Notes under the pieces: model-generated | Seen by the model: the letters and a program-made list of their open reading frames with translations, nothing else | Databases searched by the model: none | Told to the model about the DNA's origin: nothing | From: Brachybacterium sp. P6-10-X1 | GTDB taxonomy: Bacteria > Actinomycetota > Actinomycetes > Actinomycetales > Dermabacteraceae | Length of the DNA: 64,000 nucleotides | Assembly (NCBI RefSeq): GCF_001969445.1 | Contig: NZ_CP017297.1 | Span: 2,356,001-2,420,000 of the forward strand | Direction: 5' to 3' | In this document: one piece after another, positions 1 through 8,974 of the stretch | How the letters are laid out: the number at the start of each line of letters is the position of its first letter | Numbering within the stretch: the first letter of the stretch is position 1 | Program-made: the position numbers and the translations under genes

Positions 1-1
1 A

Positions 2-502
2 CGCGTCCAGCAGCAGCTCCACCAGCGCCGAGGCCGCAAGCACGACCCCCTCTACAAGTCCCGCCGCACCCTCCACACCGGCACCAAGCTGCTCACCGAT
101 CGCCAATGCGAGCGCCTCAGCGCGCTGTTCGAGCGCGAGAAGCACGTCGCGGTCGAGGTGACCTGGGAGATCTACCAGGCCATGGTCGCCGCCTATCGAG
201 AGCCCGACCGAGCGAAGGCCAGAGTGATGATGGAGAAGTTGATCGGGGCGCTTGGCAAGAAGGTCCCCGACGCCCTGCCCGAGCTGGCCAAGCTCGGCCG
301 AACCCTGACGAAAAGGGCCGCGGACGTGCTGGCGTTCTTCGATCGGCCCGGCACCAGCAACGGCCCGACCGAGGCCATCAACGGCCGACTCGAACACCTC
401 CGCGGCTCCGCCCTCGGGTTCCGCAACCTCACCCACTACATCGCCCGCGGCCTCCTCGAAGCAGGAGGCTTCAGACCCCTGCTACACCCTCAAATGCGAT
501 GA
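2..502 (+). CDS. ISL3-family transposase, C-terminal part (cut by window edge)
   Basis: The reading frame is open from the first base of the window and ends at a TGA at 500-502, so only the last 166 or so residues of the protein are present. The C-terminal block, with the stretches AFFDRPGTSNGPTEAING and GFRNLTHYI, is the typical end of the DDE transposase of ISL3-family elements, where the Glu of TEAING is the last catalytic acidic residue. The protein acts on the terminal inverted repeats of its own element. Nothing in the visible part is broken, so the copy may be intact outside the window. The element lies directly beside the polysaccharide locus. The family call is secure; whether it is active is unknown. 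Confidence 0.85.
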   Translation, partial: RVQQQLHQRRGRKHDPLYKSRRTLHTGTKLLTDRQCERLSALFEREKHVAVEVTWEIYQAMVAAYREPDRAKARVMMEKLIGALGKKVPDALPELAKLGRTLTKRAADVLAFFDRPGTSNGPTEAINGRLEHLRGSALGFRNLTHYIARGLLEAGGFRPLLHPQMR

Positions 503-506
503 GCCC
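484..506. repeat. Probable right terminal inverted repeat of the ISL3 element
   Basis: The last bases of the transposase gene and the four bases after its stop form a sequence ending in GATGAGCCC. Read on the other strand it starts GGGCTCATC and continues with a TTTGAGGGTG-like stretch, which resembles the ends of actinobacterial ISL3 elements. The matching left end is outside the window, so the call is by resemblance only. Confidence 0.45.
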
Positions 507-672
507 GTTTCTCTGCACGAGTGACTCGACTACTCACAGCGGATGCGGACTCTTCGGACTGCCAGCAGCGCCACCGGCGGGCTCCACCTCACCCGGACCA
601 CACGACGTGCGACCATTGAGCACCAACGCCGATCGGCCTGGTCTGCCCACCACTTCCCGAAGGATTCACCCC

Positions 673-1836
673 GTGGACGCCTCGCATCTGGATCACATCC
701 TCGACCGGCTTCCGGACACCTCGGTGAACGTCTACGGCAAGGGCACGCAGCGCACCGTGATGGGCAGCTACATCCAAGCCGCCCGGGAGCTCGGTCGTCC
801 GTACCGAGTCGCCGAGGACGACCGCGGCCGCCGGTATCTCCAGCTCCTGCGCCACGACGGCTCGCACCTGGGCGACATCGAGCCCGTCCTCCTCCCCGGC
901 TGCTCCACGGCGACCAGAGCCATCTGCAACAACAAGATCACCACGGCGTCGGTCCTCTCGGGCCGGGGAGTCCGCACGCCCTTCACCGCGATCCACGGCC
1001 CGGACGACGTCGACCGCGCCTACGAGGATGCGTTCCGCACCGCGACGCAGGTGGTCATCAAGGCACGATCGCTCACCCTGGGCCGCGGCGTGTTCCTCAA
1101 CGTCACGAAGGAGAATTTCCGCGAGCACTTCTGGGCCTGTGTCGAGAAGCAGAAAGGAAGCCGCCGCCCGGATCTCCTGGTCCAGGAGATGGTGCCAGGA
1201 TTCGAGATGCGGGCCACCGTCGTCGAAGGGGAGCTCGACAACGTTCTGGTGCGCATCCCGGCGTACGTGGTCGGAGACGGAAGGTCCACCATCGACCGGC
1301 TCATCGACGCCAAGAACGAGCGGCGCTCACGATGCGCGTACTTCGGTACCAAGCTGATCGCGAGAGACCACAACCTGCGCTCCTACATGCAGGCCTACGG
1401 CCTCGACGGGTCCCAGATCCCGAAGGACGGCGAACGGGTGCTGCTCTCGTCGATCTCCAACGCGTCCTACGGCGGTGAGACGGCGATCGTGACCGATCTC
1501 GTGTCCGATCAGATCAAGGACACCGCCGTCCGAGCAGTGGCTGCGGTCCCCGGGCTCCGGACGGCCGGCGTGGACATCATGGCGGAGAGCTTCGACTCCG
1601 CGTCGCCCGTGGTGCTCGAGCTCAACTCGTTCCCCCACGCCCACCTGTCGATCTACCCCTACTTCGGTGCCGGCACCAACCCTCTCACCCGGTTCCTCCG
1701 CGCCTTCTACGCGGAGGACGCGAAACTCCGCGGAGCCATCGATGAGATTCCCTCCGAGGATCAGCATTTCCTCGCCGCCTATCAGCGCTTCTATGACCTG
1801 AAACACGCGTTGGAGGCAGCGGCGGTCACGGCCTGA
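673..1836 (+). CDS. ATP-grasp ligase-like protein (cyanophycin-synthetase-type ATP-grasp fold)
   Basis: A protein of 387 residues. ATP-grasp enzymes activate a carboxylate as an acyl-phosphate and join it to an amine, so the expected product is an amide. Visible signs are the NNKITT segment near residue 86, the nucleotide-binding VIKARSLTLGRGV near residue 128, QEMVPGFEMRATVV in the central domain, and the metal-binding ELNSFPHAH at about 316-324. The start is GTG 673, with an AAGGA ribosome site 8 bases upstream. TTG 616 is an in-frame alternative, but the extra residues look non-coding. The gene lies upstream of a glycosyltransferase and faces the polysaccharide operon, so a role in amide decoration of a sugar or a nucleotide-linked precursor is inferred. 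The exact substrate cannot be read from the sequence. Confidence 0.8.
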   Translation: MDASHLDHILDRLPDTSVNVYGKGTQRTVMGSYIQAARELGRPYRVAEDDRGRRYLQLLRHDGSHLGDIEPVLLPGCSTATRAICNNKITTASVLSGRGVRTPFTAIHGPDDVDRAYEDAFRTATQVVIKARSLTLGRGVFLNVTKENFREHFWACVEKQKGSRRPDLLVQEMVPGFEMRATVVEGELDNVLVRIPAYVVGDGRSTIDRLIDAKNERRSRCAYFGTKLIARDHNLRSYMQAYGLDGSQIPKDGERVLLSSISNASYGGETAIVTDLVSDQIKDTAVRAVAAVPGLRTAGVDIMAESFDSASPVVLELNSFPHAHLSIYPYFGAGTNPLTRFLRAFYAEDAKLRGAIDEIPSEDQHFLAAYQRFYDLKHALEAAAVTA

Positions 1837-2291
1837 GCGCACGCCCGAATCGGTGCTGATCACCGGTTCAGCCAGATCGAGCAGTCAGCTCACCGGGCCT
1901 GAGCGAGGCAGATCTGATCACAGCTTCGCATCGACTCCGAGGCCGCTCTGTGCCCTCGCAAACTGCGAATTTACGCTAGTTGTATGAAAACTCCTGACCC
2001 CGGTTCGACGAGGAGCGGGGCCAGTGACAGCAGCACCCTCGACAAAGGGGGAGCCCGCTCAGTCCGTGAGGATGAGACACACCTGATTCTCCCGCTGGAC
2101 CCCTTTGACGGAGGTCTCGACCTGCACGTGGTCGACGACGAGTACATCTCAGGCCCCCTCGCCGGGTACTGTCGGTGGCTCACCGCGCCCTCCCCTGCAC
2201 GACGTACTCGTGCATGGTGCACGCCGTACTCTGGGACGACGATGCTCAGCCAGCATCCACGGCCACTCTCCGACCTCGATGGGCGTACCGC
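1837..2291. other. 455-base spacer between the ATP-grasp gene and the glycosyltransferase
   Basis: No convincing gene is seen. A 103-codon open frame starting at ATG 1984 has no recognisable features and runs four bases into the next gene; I do not call it. Locally A/T-rich DNA at about 1960-1990 could hold a promoter for the glycosyltransferase. Two small inverted repeats are present: CGGTG at 1851 with CACCG at 1861, possibly terminating the upstream gene, and CGTGCA at 2209 with TGCACG at 2218. Confidence 0.5.
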
Positions 2292-3416
2292 ATGAAAATC
2301 CTTCTCGCGCCGAGCAACGTGGCCGACCAGTCGACGTCGATCGCGGCGGGCCTGCGGGGACTCGGTCACGACGCGCAGATCTGGAACTACGGGCCCAGCC
2401 CGAACGGCTTCCGCGTCGATCGCGAGTTCAATCCCGAGACGGCCGAGGACTACTTCCGCGTGCTGGAGGCCAGCATCGAGGAGTCCTTCGACGTCTACCA
2501 CTTCCATACGGCGCGCTCCCTGTTCCCCGCGCGAGGTGGCCTCCCGCAGATGTGGGACCTCCCTCTGCTCCGGGCACTGGGCAAGCGGATCATCGTCTCC
2601 TTCCACGGGTCCGACGTCCGCAAGGCGAGCCACCACGTCGATGACGACCCCTGGAGCTTCTACCGCTTCGCCGACATCCCCTGCGACGAGGAGAAGATCG
2701 ACACCCGGCTCGCGATCATCCGCACCTACGCCCAGGCGATGACGGTGTCCTCCGTCCTCGATCAGGTCTACGTCCCCGAGGCCACCTATCTGCCCAAGAG
2801 CCTCGACCTCACGGCCTACCCGATGACAGCGCCGCCGAACGGGCGCCGCCCGGTCGTCCTCCATGCCACACGACGGCGCGCCACCAAGGGCACCGACATC
2901 ATCGAGCAGGAGCTGGAGCGCCTGAGCCGCCGGTTCGACGTGGAGGTGCGGATCCTCGAAGGGGCCGGGCACGACGAGCTGCTGCAGGAGATGGCCCAGG
3001 CGGACATCGTCGTCGAGAAGCTCCTCGGCGGAGACGCCGGTGTCCTCTCCCTGGAAGCGATGGCCCTCGGGAAAGTTGCGGTCGCCCGGATCCGGGACGA
3101 GGTCCTCGAGCGACATCCGTCGATGCCGATCGCGAACGCCGACCCCGAGACCTTCGGCGAGGTCATGGCGGACCTCCTGGCCTCGCCCGGACGTCGCGCC
3201 GAGCTCGGCGAAGCGGGGCGCGCCTACGTGGAAGGCGAGCATTCCGCCGAATCCACCGGCCGGCTCCTGGAGGAGATCTACTCCTTTGCATCGCCCCGGC
3301 CTGCGCGGCCGCATCCGGAGTGGGCGAGCGATCCGTCGCCGCGGCGCCTGGAGAAGGCTTACGCCCGCATCGATGCCTTGGAGACCACGGTCGCGAGGCT
3401 CCGACAGCGCCGCTGA
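2292..3416 (+). CDS. Glycosyltransferase, GT-B fold (GT4-like)
   Basis: A 374-residue protein with the two-domain look of GT-B retaining glycosyltransferases. The N-terminus MKILLAPSNVADQSTSIAAG fits the acceptor domain, HGSDVRKASHH sits at the end of that domain, and GVLSLEAMALGKVAVA near residue 250 is the donor-sugar binding segment found where the E-x7-E motif of GT4 enzymes lies. The last 25 residues are probably helical. It has no signal peptide or membrane segment, so it should act in the cytoplasm on a lipid-linked acceptor. The ATG at 2292 is chosen because the protein fold begins there, although no strong ribosome site is visible. It converges on the polysaccharide operon and likely contributes one sugar to the same glycan. 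Confidence 0.82.
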   Translation: MKILLAPSNVADQSTSIAAGLRGLGHDAQIWNYGPSPNGFRVDREFNPETAEDYFRVLEASIEESFDVYHFHTARSLFPARGGLPQMWDLPLLRALGKRIIVSFHGSDVRKASHHVDDDPWSFYRFADIPCDEEKIDTRLAIIRTYAQAMTVSSVLDQVYVPEATYLPKSLDLTAYPMTAPPNGRRPVVLHATRRRATKGTDIIEQELERLSRRFDVEVRILEGAGHDELLQEMAQADIVVEKLLGGDAGVLSLEAMALGKVAVARIRDEVLERHPSMPIANADPETFGEVMADLLASPGRRAELGEAGRAYVEGEHSAESTGRLLEEIYSFASPRPARPHPEWASDPSPRRLEKAYARIDALETTVARLRQRR

Positions 3417-3485
3417 TCCGCGTCCCCGCCCCGTCGGCCTATGGCCGGGCCCACGGTGGAGTCCGTGCGCTTCCCGCGACGACCA

Positions 3486-4334
3486 TCACGCGCGAGCGGT
3501 GACGGCTTCGCCGCTCGAATCGGCCAGAAGCAGCTGATACGGCGACAGGGTCACCAACGACCCCTGGCGCCGGAGCTCTACGATGTGGTCCAGCACGGCG
3601 GTGAATTCCTCGACGCTCAGCTTCCCGTCCCGTCCCAGCCGCGAGGGATGCAGCATCAGCTGGAGTCCACGCCCCTTGCGCACCACGGCGTCGATCCTTC
3701 TGGTGGTCTCCTCGACCGACCGCGCGTCGAGCGTCACGTGGGCGAGGCCGTTCCGGACCCGTCCGTCGAGCAGCCGCTGGGTGGTCCCGGAGACGTGGCC
3801 GGAGGCCACCGCGTGATGAGCAAGGATCGCGAGCCCTGAGGGAGTCACCCAGTTCGCGGGGGTGGTCCCCTTCCCGAACCCGGCGTAGTCCTCCCCCGGG
3901 ATGCCGGGTGGGTTGAATCCCCAGACCTTGCCTGCGGCGGCCGGCAGCTGCTCCTCGATCTCGGAGATGGAGGAGACGATCTCGTCGTGGACGTCCTCGG
4001 GTGTCGAGATGCCGCGGTGCGATGCCGAGTGGTTCCACACCTCGACGTGGCCCGCTCGGATCCAGTCGTTCATCTCCTCGGCCGTGACGCCCTCGTTCTC
4101 CCGCAGCTCCCAATTCCTCGGATTGTGGGCCTGGGAGACGGTGAGACCGCGCTCGATGACCAGTGGAAGCACGAAGCGCGCGAAGTTCGCGAGTCCATGG
4201 TCGAAGCGGAGCGCGACCGCCGCACGACCGCCGGTGTCGATCGGCCCACCGAAGGCGTGCTCGAACGAGGTCCGTCGGATCTCGTGCTGGATCCAGGCCT
4301 CGCCTGCGGAGAGCGTTCTGGCGTCCGTCGTCAT
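3486..4334 (-). CDS. Polysaccharide-deacetylase-like protein
   Basis: A 282-residue protein resembling the NodB/CE4 fold. RFDHG at residues 43-47 takes the place of the usual TFDDG motif, and the histidine pair of HSASH (His102, His106) matches the metal-binding H-x3-H motif. CE4 enzymes remove N- or O-acetyl groups from glycans. There is no signal peptide, which is unusual for an enzyme acting on a finished wall polymer and hints at action on a cytoplasmic precursor, or at a related but different hydrolysis. It is the last gene of the long minus-strand operon, 29 bases after the lyase/hydrolase fusion, with an AGAGGGA ribosome site before ATG 4334. The substitution in the first motif makes catalytic activity uncertain. 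Confidence 0.75.
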   Translation of the reverse strand: MTTDARTLSAGEAWIQHEIRRTSFEHAFGGPIDTGGRAAVALRFDHGLANFARFVLPLVIERGLTVSQAHNPRNWELRENEGVTAEEMNDWIRAGHVEVWNHSASHRGISTPEDVHDEIVSSISEIEEQLPAAAGKVWGFNPPGIPGEDYAGFGKGTTPANWVTPSGLAILAHHAVASGHVSGTTQRLLDGRVRNGLAHVTLDARSVEETTRRIDAVVRKGRGLQLMLHPSRLGRDGKLSVEEFTAVLDHIVELRRQGSLVTLSPYQLLLADSSGEAVTARA

Positions 4335-4363
4335 CAGTCCCTCTTCGGTCGGGTCCGGAGCGT

Positions 4364-7171
4364 TCAGCGGAATTCGCTGCGCAGCCCTCGCAGCCTCCAG
4401 TCCGGAGTCGGGTCCTGTGCCGCCTCGCGCACGTAGTCGAGGTACTCGTTCGGCGGCGGGACGCGATGGCCCGGTCCGAGGTACGGCGTATGGGACGTCA
4501 GCCTCCGTGCGTTCGCGGAGGCGTGGAACGCTTCCTGGAACGGCAGGAAGTGGTTGGTGTGGTGCATGTCGTCGCCGGGGTTCTGGATCAGGACCACGTC
4601 CTGGTCGAAACCGATCCGTCGATACCGTTCGATGAGGTCCATGCGCGGAGCCTGCACCGGATCGTCGGAGACGGTGTCGCGTCCGAACAGTGCCCAGTGC
4701 GCCGTCGTGGCGATCCGCGGGACGTATCGGTCGATCTGGATCTGCGGGTTGAACGACACCACCCGCGTTCCCTCGAGGTACGCCGCCAGCTGCAAGGCGG
4801 CGAAACCACCGCCGGAGTTCCCGACCAGAAGCACCTTCTCGATCCCCTTCTGGTGGGCATAGGACTCGACCATCCGAGCGAGGGTCCGGTGGAGGTCGAG
4901 CTCCTCGTTCCCGACGTACCAGGAGAGCATCATCCGGGAGTCCAGGTCGAGGCAGGGGTCCGACAGGAACATGACCGGGCCGAGACCGAGCGTCGGCATC
5001 GTGCGCAGCCGCTCGTAGCGGGGCATGCTGAAGCGGGACCGGTCCGTCGCCCCATGGAAATACACGGTCAGGACGTCCCCGGGGGCGTCGACGACGTAGG
5101 CCGACGGGACGAGCTGTCCGCAGTCGACGCTCCAGACCGCAGGCTCCTCGAGCTCCTCGGGGTACTCCCCGGCGTCCAGGGTGGTGTGGACGGGGACCGA
5201 GTAACCCGGCTGCACCAGGTCCTCCTCGGCCCACCGGATCAGCGCTGACCTCCGAACGTTGCCCACGGCAGGGTTCTCGGCGATCCGATCGGCGAGCTCG
5301 ATGCCTGCGATATCGATCAGGGCGGAGGCGAAGGCGTGGTCCCGCAGTCCGGTGATGCGCAGATCCTCGCCGGCAGCCATCAGATCGTCGAGGCCCTTCT
5401 CGCGCGCGTCGAGTCCTCCGCCGGCGGCACGGATCTGTTCTTTGACACGTTCGATGGCGCGCCTGGTCTCCACACGTTGCTCCAGCGCCTCGGCCTCGGT
5501 GAGTCCACCGGCGGCCGCGAGCGCGATCGTCCGCGCGATCGCCTCGTCCGGGACGAGGCCGGAGGGGACGATCGCCGACAGCTCGGGAGTGACCACCAAG
5601 GTCTCGTCCAACTGCTTGTCGACCATATCGACCGTGAACTCCTTGCCCGCGTGGGGCACCCGCCGTGCGCTGAACCGCTCGGGGTCCACCACGTCGGAGA
5701 TGATCGTGACGACCCGTGCGCTCGTCCCGCCGAGAGGCACTCGAAGACGCCAGGCGATGCGCTCGCCGTCGGCATCGGAGAGCTCCTCGACCGTCGACTC
5801 ATGGACGGAGCCGGTCGAGGCGAGCAGCGAGATCGTCTTGCCCTCGGCGTGCAGGCGGAATCCTCCCTCGACCTGCTCGACCTGCACATCCGGGGCGGCG
5901 ATCCACTGCTGGTGGGCCTGGAACTCCTGGGACGCGCGGACCATGTCGTCGACGACCATGTAACTGCCGGTCCGGGCGAAGATCGCGTGGCGCTGCCATT
6001 GCACGGCTCGGTGCAGAGTGTTCTTCACGACGAAGCCGTCGAGCCTGTCATCGGCATAGTGCCGCACCAGCTCGGCCCCTCCGATCGCGCGATAGCGCAC
6101 GCCCTCGACGTGGATGATCGAGTGGGCGTCCTCGCCGGCTGCTTCGGGGGACGGAGGATCGATGAGCCAGTCGCGACCCTGGGAGTGGTAGGTGATCCGC
6201 GAGGGGTCTCGATGGGCCTCCCGGCCGCGCACCGGCCCCAGGATCATGCTGACGTGCGTCTCCTCGCGCGCGTCGCGTTCGGTCTCGCCCCATCCGCTGC
6301 GCAGCGAGACGAGTCCCTCGGCGTCGATGTGGCGGATCGACACCGGCGGGGAGCCCTCCTCTCCTCCGGTGACGACGTAGCGCATCTGCGAACTCTGCGC
6401 CCCGGGGACCGGGTCCGGGAACGCGCCGCCCATGGGGACCAGGGTCCCGTCCGGGCTCATGGCCTGGATCCAGAAGTCCTCGCTGCGCAGGCGGTCGAAG
6501 ATCGGGTGATCCCTCGGGATCTCGAGCGAGAGCAGCTCCTGCTCCCATTCCCGGGCCGTGTCCACGATGCTCGCGAGGTCCTCGGCGATGGCGTAGCCGT
6601 CCTCGCCGAACGTCTGGGTCGCTGCGCGAACCGCAGTCTCCTGCAGCTGCTCGTCCGAATCCCCACGGCGATGCTGCAGCGCAAGGCGCACCTGCAGCAC
6701 GCGCAGCCGGCGCGCCGCCGGAGCCGCCTCCTGCTCGGATTTCTCGAGCATCTCGAGATGCCGGGGGATCGCCGCGACGGCCGAGCTCCCCGCGGGGGCG
6801 CCAAGGGCGATCGCGACCGACCGCTGCTCGAGGGGGTTGATCCCCCAGGCCGCGGATTCCGGGTTCGCCGCCGCGCTCGAGCGGGCCCAGGCCTCGAAGA
6901 GCGTCGACCAGGTGTCCTCCGCGCCGGGGACCTCGCCGCGCACACGACGCAGGACATCGAGCCAGCGCAGGGACTGCAGCATGAGGACGTGATTGCGCGC
7001 CAGCCCCGCGGTGTCATCGAAGGCGTTAGAGCCGGCGACGGGCACGACGTCGTCGCCGAGCTTCAGCCGCCCCTTGCGCAGCGCCTCGGCTCGGGTGGCG
7101 TCCGTCGAGCGCGGGGAGAAGAAACTCGTCATCAGCCGCGAGGTGAGGTGCGTCCGGTCGATCGGGCTCAT
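4364..7171 (-). CDS. Heparinase II/III-like protein fused to an alpha/beta hydrolase
   Basis: A 935-residue protein with two parts. Residues 1 to about 610 resemble the alpha-helical barrel plus beta-sheet of heparinase II/III-type polysaccharide lyases, with an N-terminal helical region and a beta-rich part holding GRDWLIDPPSP and YMVVDDMV. Residues from about 680 on form an alpha/beta hydrolase: a strand before HGATDRSRF (oxyanion side), the nucleophile elbow GNSGGG with Ser786, and a late histidine cluster in MHHTNHF near residue 870. The canonical lyase motif H-x-HAD is not obvious here, so the first part may be degenerate. The start ATG overlaps the stop of the upstream asparagine-synthase-like gene (ATGA), so translation is coupled. 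There is no signal peptide. The role is inferred to be trimming or transferring acyl groups on the polymer precursor. Confidence 0.72.
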   Translation of the reverse strand: MSPIDRTHLTSRLMTSFFSPRSTDATRAEALRKGRLKLGDDVVPVAGSNAFDDTAGLARNHVLMLQSLRWLDVLRRVRGEVPGAEDTWSTLFEAWARSSAAANPESAAWGINPLEQRSVAIALGAPAGSSAVAAIPRHLEMLEKSEQEAAPAARRLRVLQVRLALQHRRGDSDEQLQETAVRAATQTFGEDGYAIAEDLASIVDTAREWEQELLSLEIPRDHPIFDRLRSEDFWIQAMSPDGTLVPMGGAFPDPVPGAQSSQMRYVVTGGEEGSPPVSIRHIDAEGLVSLRSGWGETERDAREETHVSMILGPVRGREAHRDPSRITYHSQGRDWLIDPPSPEAAGEDAHSIIHVEGVRYRAIGGAELVRHYADDRLDGFVVKNTLHRAVQWQRHAIFARTGSYMVVDDMVRASQEFQAHQQWIAAPDVQVEQVEGGFRLHAEGKTISLLASTGSVHESTVEELSDADGERIAWRLRVPLGGTSARVVTIISDVVDPERFSARRVPHAGKEFTVDMVDKQLDETLVVTPELSAIVPSGLVPDEAIARTIALAAAGGLTEAEALEQRVETRRAIERVKEQIRAAGGGLDAREKGLDDLMAAGEDLRITGLRDHAFASALIDIAGIELADRIAENPAVGNVRRSALIRWAEEDLVQPGYSVPVHTTLDAGEYPEELEEPAVWSVDCGQLVPSAYVVDAPGDVLTVYFHGATDRSRFSMPRYERLRTMPTLGLGPVMFLSDPCLDLDSRMMLSWYVGNEELDLHRTLARMVESYAHQKGIEKVLLVGNSGGGFAALQLAAYLEGTRVVSFNPQIQIDRYVPRIATTAHWALFGRDTVSDDPVQAPRMDLIERYRRIGFDQDVVLIQNPGDDMHHTNHFLPFQEAFHASANARRLTSHTPYLGPGHRVPPPNEYLDYVREAAQDPTPDWRLRGLRSEFR

Positions 7172-8901
7172 CGCGCGCGGACCTCCTGGGCTCGCTGATT
7201 GAGGTCGTCGACATGGGAGTCGAGGCGATCGATCCACAGAGCTCTGTTCAACCAGGACTCGTGCACCGGCAGCGCATCGTCGGTCTGGATGATCCCCAGG
7301 AACTCCTCGACCTGGTCCTGCTCGAGGAACTCGGGCCACAGCCGCGGAGAGCGGAACACCTCGTGGAAGTACTCCGGGTCCGTGTCGTACGTCGCGAGCT
7401 TGCGCTTCACGCTCCGCTTGGAGTCGGCGACCTCCGCCTTGTAATAGCGGATGTCGGACCACTGCGGCATCGCCCGCTGGACGATCTCGTCCGGGAAGAC
7501 CTTGTTCACCTTGTCGTCGGGCTCGAGGTCGAAGCAGGCCCGGACGTAGGCCGGTCCCGAGAGCATGATCGCGGCCATGGAGCCGAGCGCCTGATTGCCC
7601 CACCGACGGAACTTCTCGGTCAGATAGAGGTAGTCCAGCGAGGCGATGTCGGGACGCCCATGGGCCTTCGCCCGCTCGTAATACTGGTCGAAGACGCCCT
7701 CGAGAGCACCGTGGGAGGTGTCGGTGGCCAGCTTTCCCCGGAAGGCTCTCGACGCATAGGCGACCGGGTGCGGGAGCTTGGCGAGGCGCTCGTAGTCACC
7801 CGGGCGGTGGTAGTAGTACCCGTGCATGATCTCGCCGCCGACACCGCCGATGCTCAGGGCCGCGGACCGGCCCGGGATCCGCGTGTTCGACTTGATGTTC
7901 GTGGGCGCTGCGTCGCCGTCCCACATGGCGAAGGCGTTGGCGAAGCGCTCCTCGAGAGACATGGTGATCCCGCCGGGGGTCGGGACCGTCACGTCGTGCC
8001 GGATCTCCTGGTCGGAGTTCTCGGAGCCCGCGAAGGTCGCCATCAGCTCCTGGGCGATCTCGGCCTCCGCCTCGAGCGTTCCGAGAGTCATGACCCGCGC
8101 GCTGCTGCCGCCGCTCAGCCAGATCGAGGACGTCATCCGCGAGTCCCGGCCGCCGCTGAGATACAGCGTGGGGGTCTTGACGCTCAGCGCATCGAGGTTG
8201 CGGGCGATGATGCGGGTCTGGTCGATGACGCCGTCGTAGTCCGGCCGGTCGGGGCGCTGTCCGACCAGCTCGGTGAGGTCGGTGTGCTCGGGGAAGCTGA
8301 CGTCACCGCTCGGGCTGATGTCGAGACAGGTGGACTCGCGCAAGCGGCGGATGCCGCGGATCGGCGAGTCGTCGAGCATGAACCAGCCCGCGAGCACGTA
8401 CCGGCCCACCGCCTCCCGATCGACCTCGGCCGGGCCGTCCAGGAAGTGCGTGAGGATCCCGATGTGGTTGGAGGCGGCCACGAAGTCGTCGGTGATGACG
8501 TAGTAGCAGCGGCCCAGCCCGAGGGTGTCGGCCCAGACGCGCACCGAGCCGTCGGAGCTGCGATGGATGCCGAAGTGGTTGGGCAGGAGCCGGACCATCT
8601 CACCCCGTCGGACCATCGGGGCGAGCTCGTCCCAATAGGTCTCCGGGGAGGTGTCGCGGTCGACGGGGATGGGCGGCTGGGAGACCGCGATGATCTCCGA
8701 GCCGTCCTTGTGCCAGGTCGCGGGCTTCCAGGCGCCCTCCATCCGGTCCGCGTTGAAAAGGGCGACACGACCGTCGGAGAACTGGTGGTCCACGGCCTCG
8801 CCGAAGACGGTGCGAGCGTCCTCGACGACCGCGCGGAAGAGGTGGGGAAGACGCTCGCGCGCCGCCGAGTTCCGGGCGGCGCAGACGAAGTTGATGTTCA
8901 C
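7168..8901 (-). CDS. Asparagine-synthase-like ATP-dependent ligase, copy 2
   Basis: A 577-residue protein with the AsnB/beta-lactam-synthetase layout. The N-terminal half resembles a class II glutamine amidotransferase domain, including a DTLGLGRCYY segment like the usual DPLGxRPLYY. The C-terminal synthetase domain carries the ATP pyrophosphatase loop SGGRDSR at residues 249-255. Residue 2 is Asn, not the catalytic Cys that frees ammonia from glutamine, so it should use free ammonia or an amine after adenylating a carboxylate. The start is GTG 8901, with AAAGGA 9 bases upstream. The gene is a diverged paralogue of the one at 18185-19936. It lies 73 bases after the glycosyltransferase-lyase fusion and overlaps the next gene by 4 bases. 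It may amidate uronic acids or attach an amino compound to the glycan. Confidence 0.82.
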   Translation of the reverse strand: MNINFVCAARNSAARERLPHLFRAVVEDARTVFGEAVDHQFSDGRVALFNADRMEGAWKPATWHKDGSEIIAVSQPPIPVDRDTSPETYWDELAPMVRRGEMVRLLPNHFGIHRSSDGSVRVWADTLGLGRCYYVITDDFVAASNHIGILTHFLDGPAEVDREAVGRYVLAGWFMLDDSPIRGIRRLRESTCLDISPSGDVSFPEHTDLTELVGQRPDRPDYDGVIDQTRIIARNLDALSVKTPTLYLSGGRDSRMTSSIWLSGGSSARVMTLGTLEAEAEIAQELMATFAGSENSDQEIRHDVTVPTPGGITMSLEERFANAFAMWDGDAAPTNIKSNTRIPGRSAALSIGGVGGEIMHGYYYHRPGDYERLAKLPHPVAYASRAFRGKLATDTSHGALEGVFDQYYERAKAHGRPDIASLDYLYLTEKFRRWGNQALGSMAAIMLSGPAYVRACFDLEPDDKVNKVFPDEIVQRAMPQWSDIRYYKAEVADSKRSVKRKLATYDTDPEYFHEVFRSPRLWPEFLEQDQVEEFLGIIQTDDALPVHESWLNRALWIDRLDSHVDDLNQRAQEVRAR

Positions 8902-8974
8902 GGCGAAGGGTCCTTTCGTCGCTTGGAGCGGGGAAGCGTCGGCCTCGATCGAGGCGTGGGAGGGTGCACCGGCC

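Noticed and set aside
1984..2295. A 103-codon open frame before the glycosyltransferase
   Set aside because: It has no clear ribosome site, no domain, and Arg/Ser/Thr-rich composition at the end. It is better read as leader and promoter DNA.
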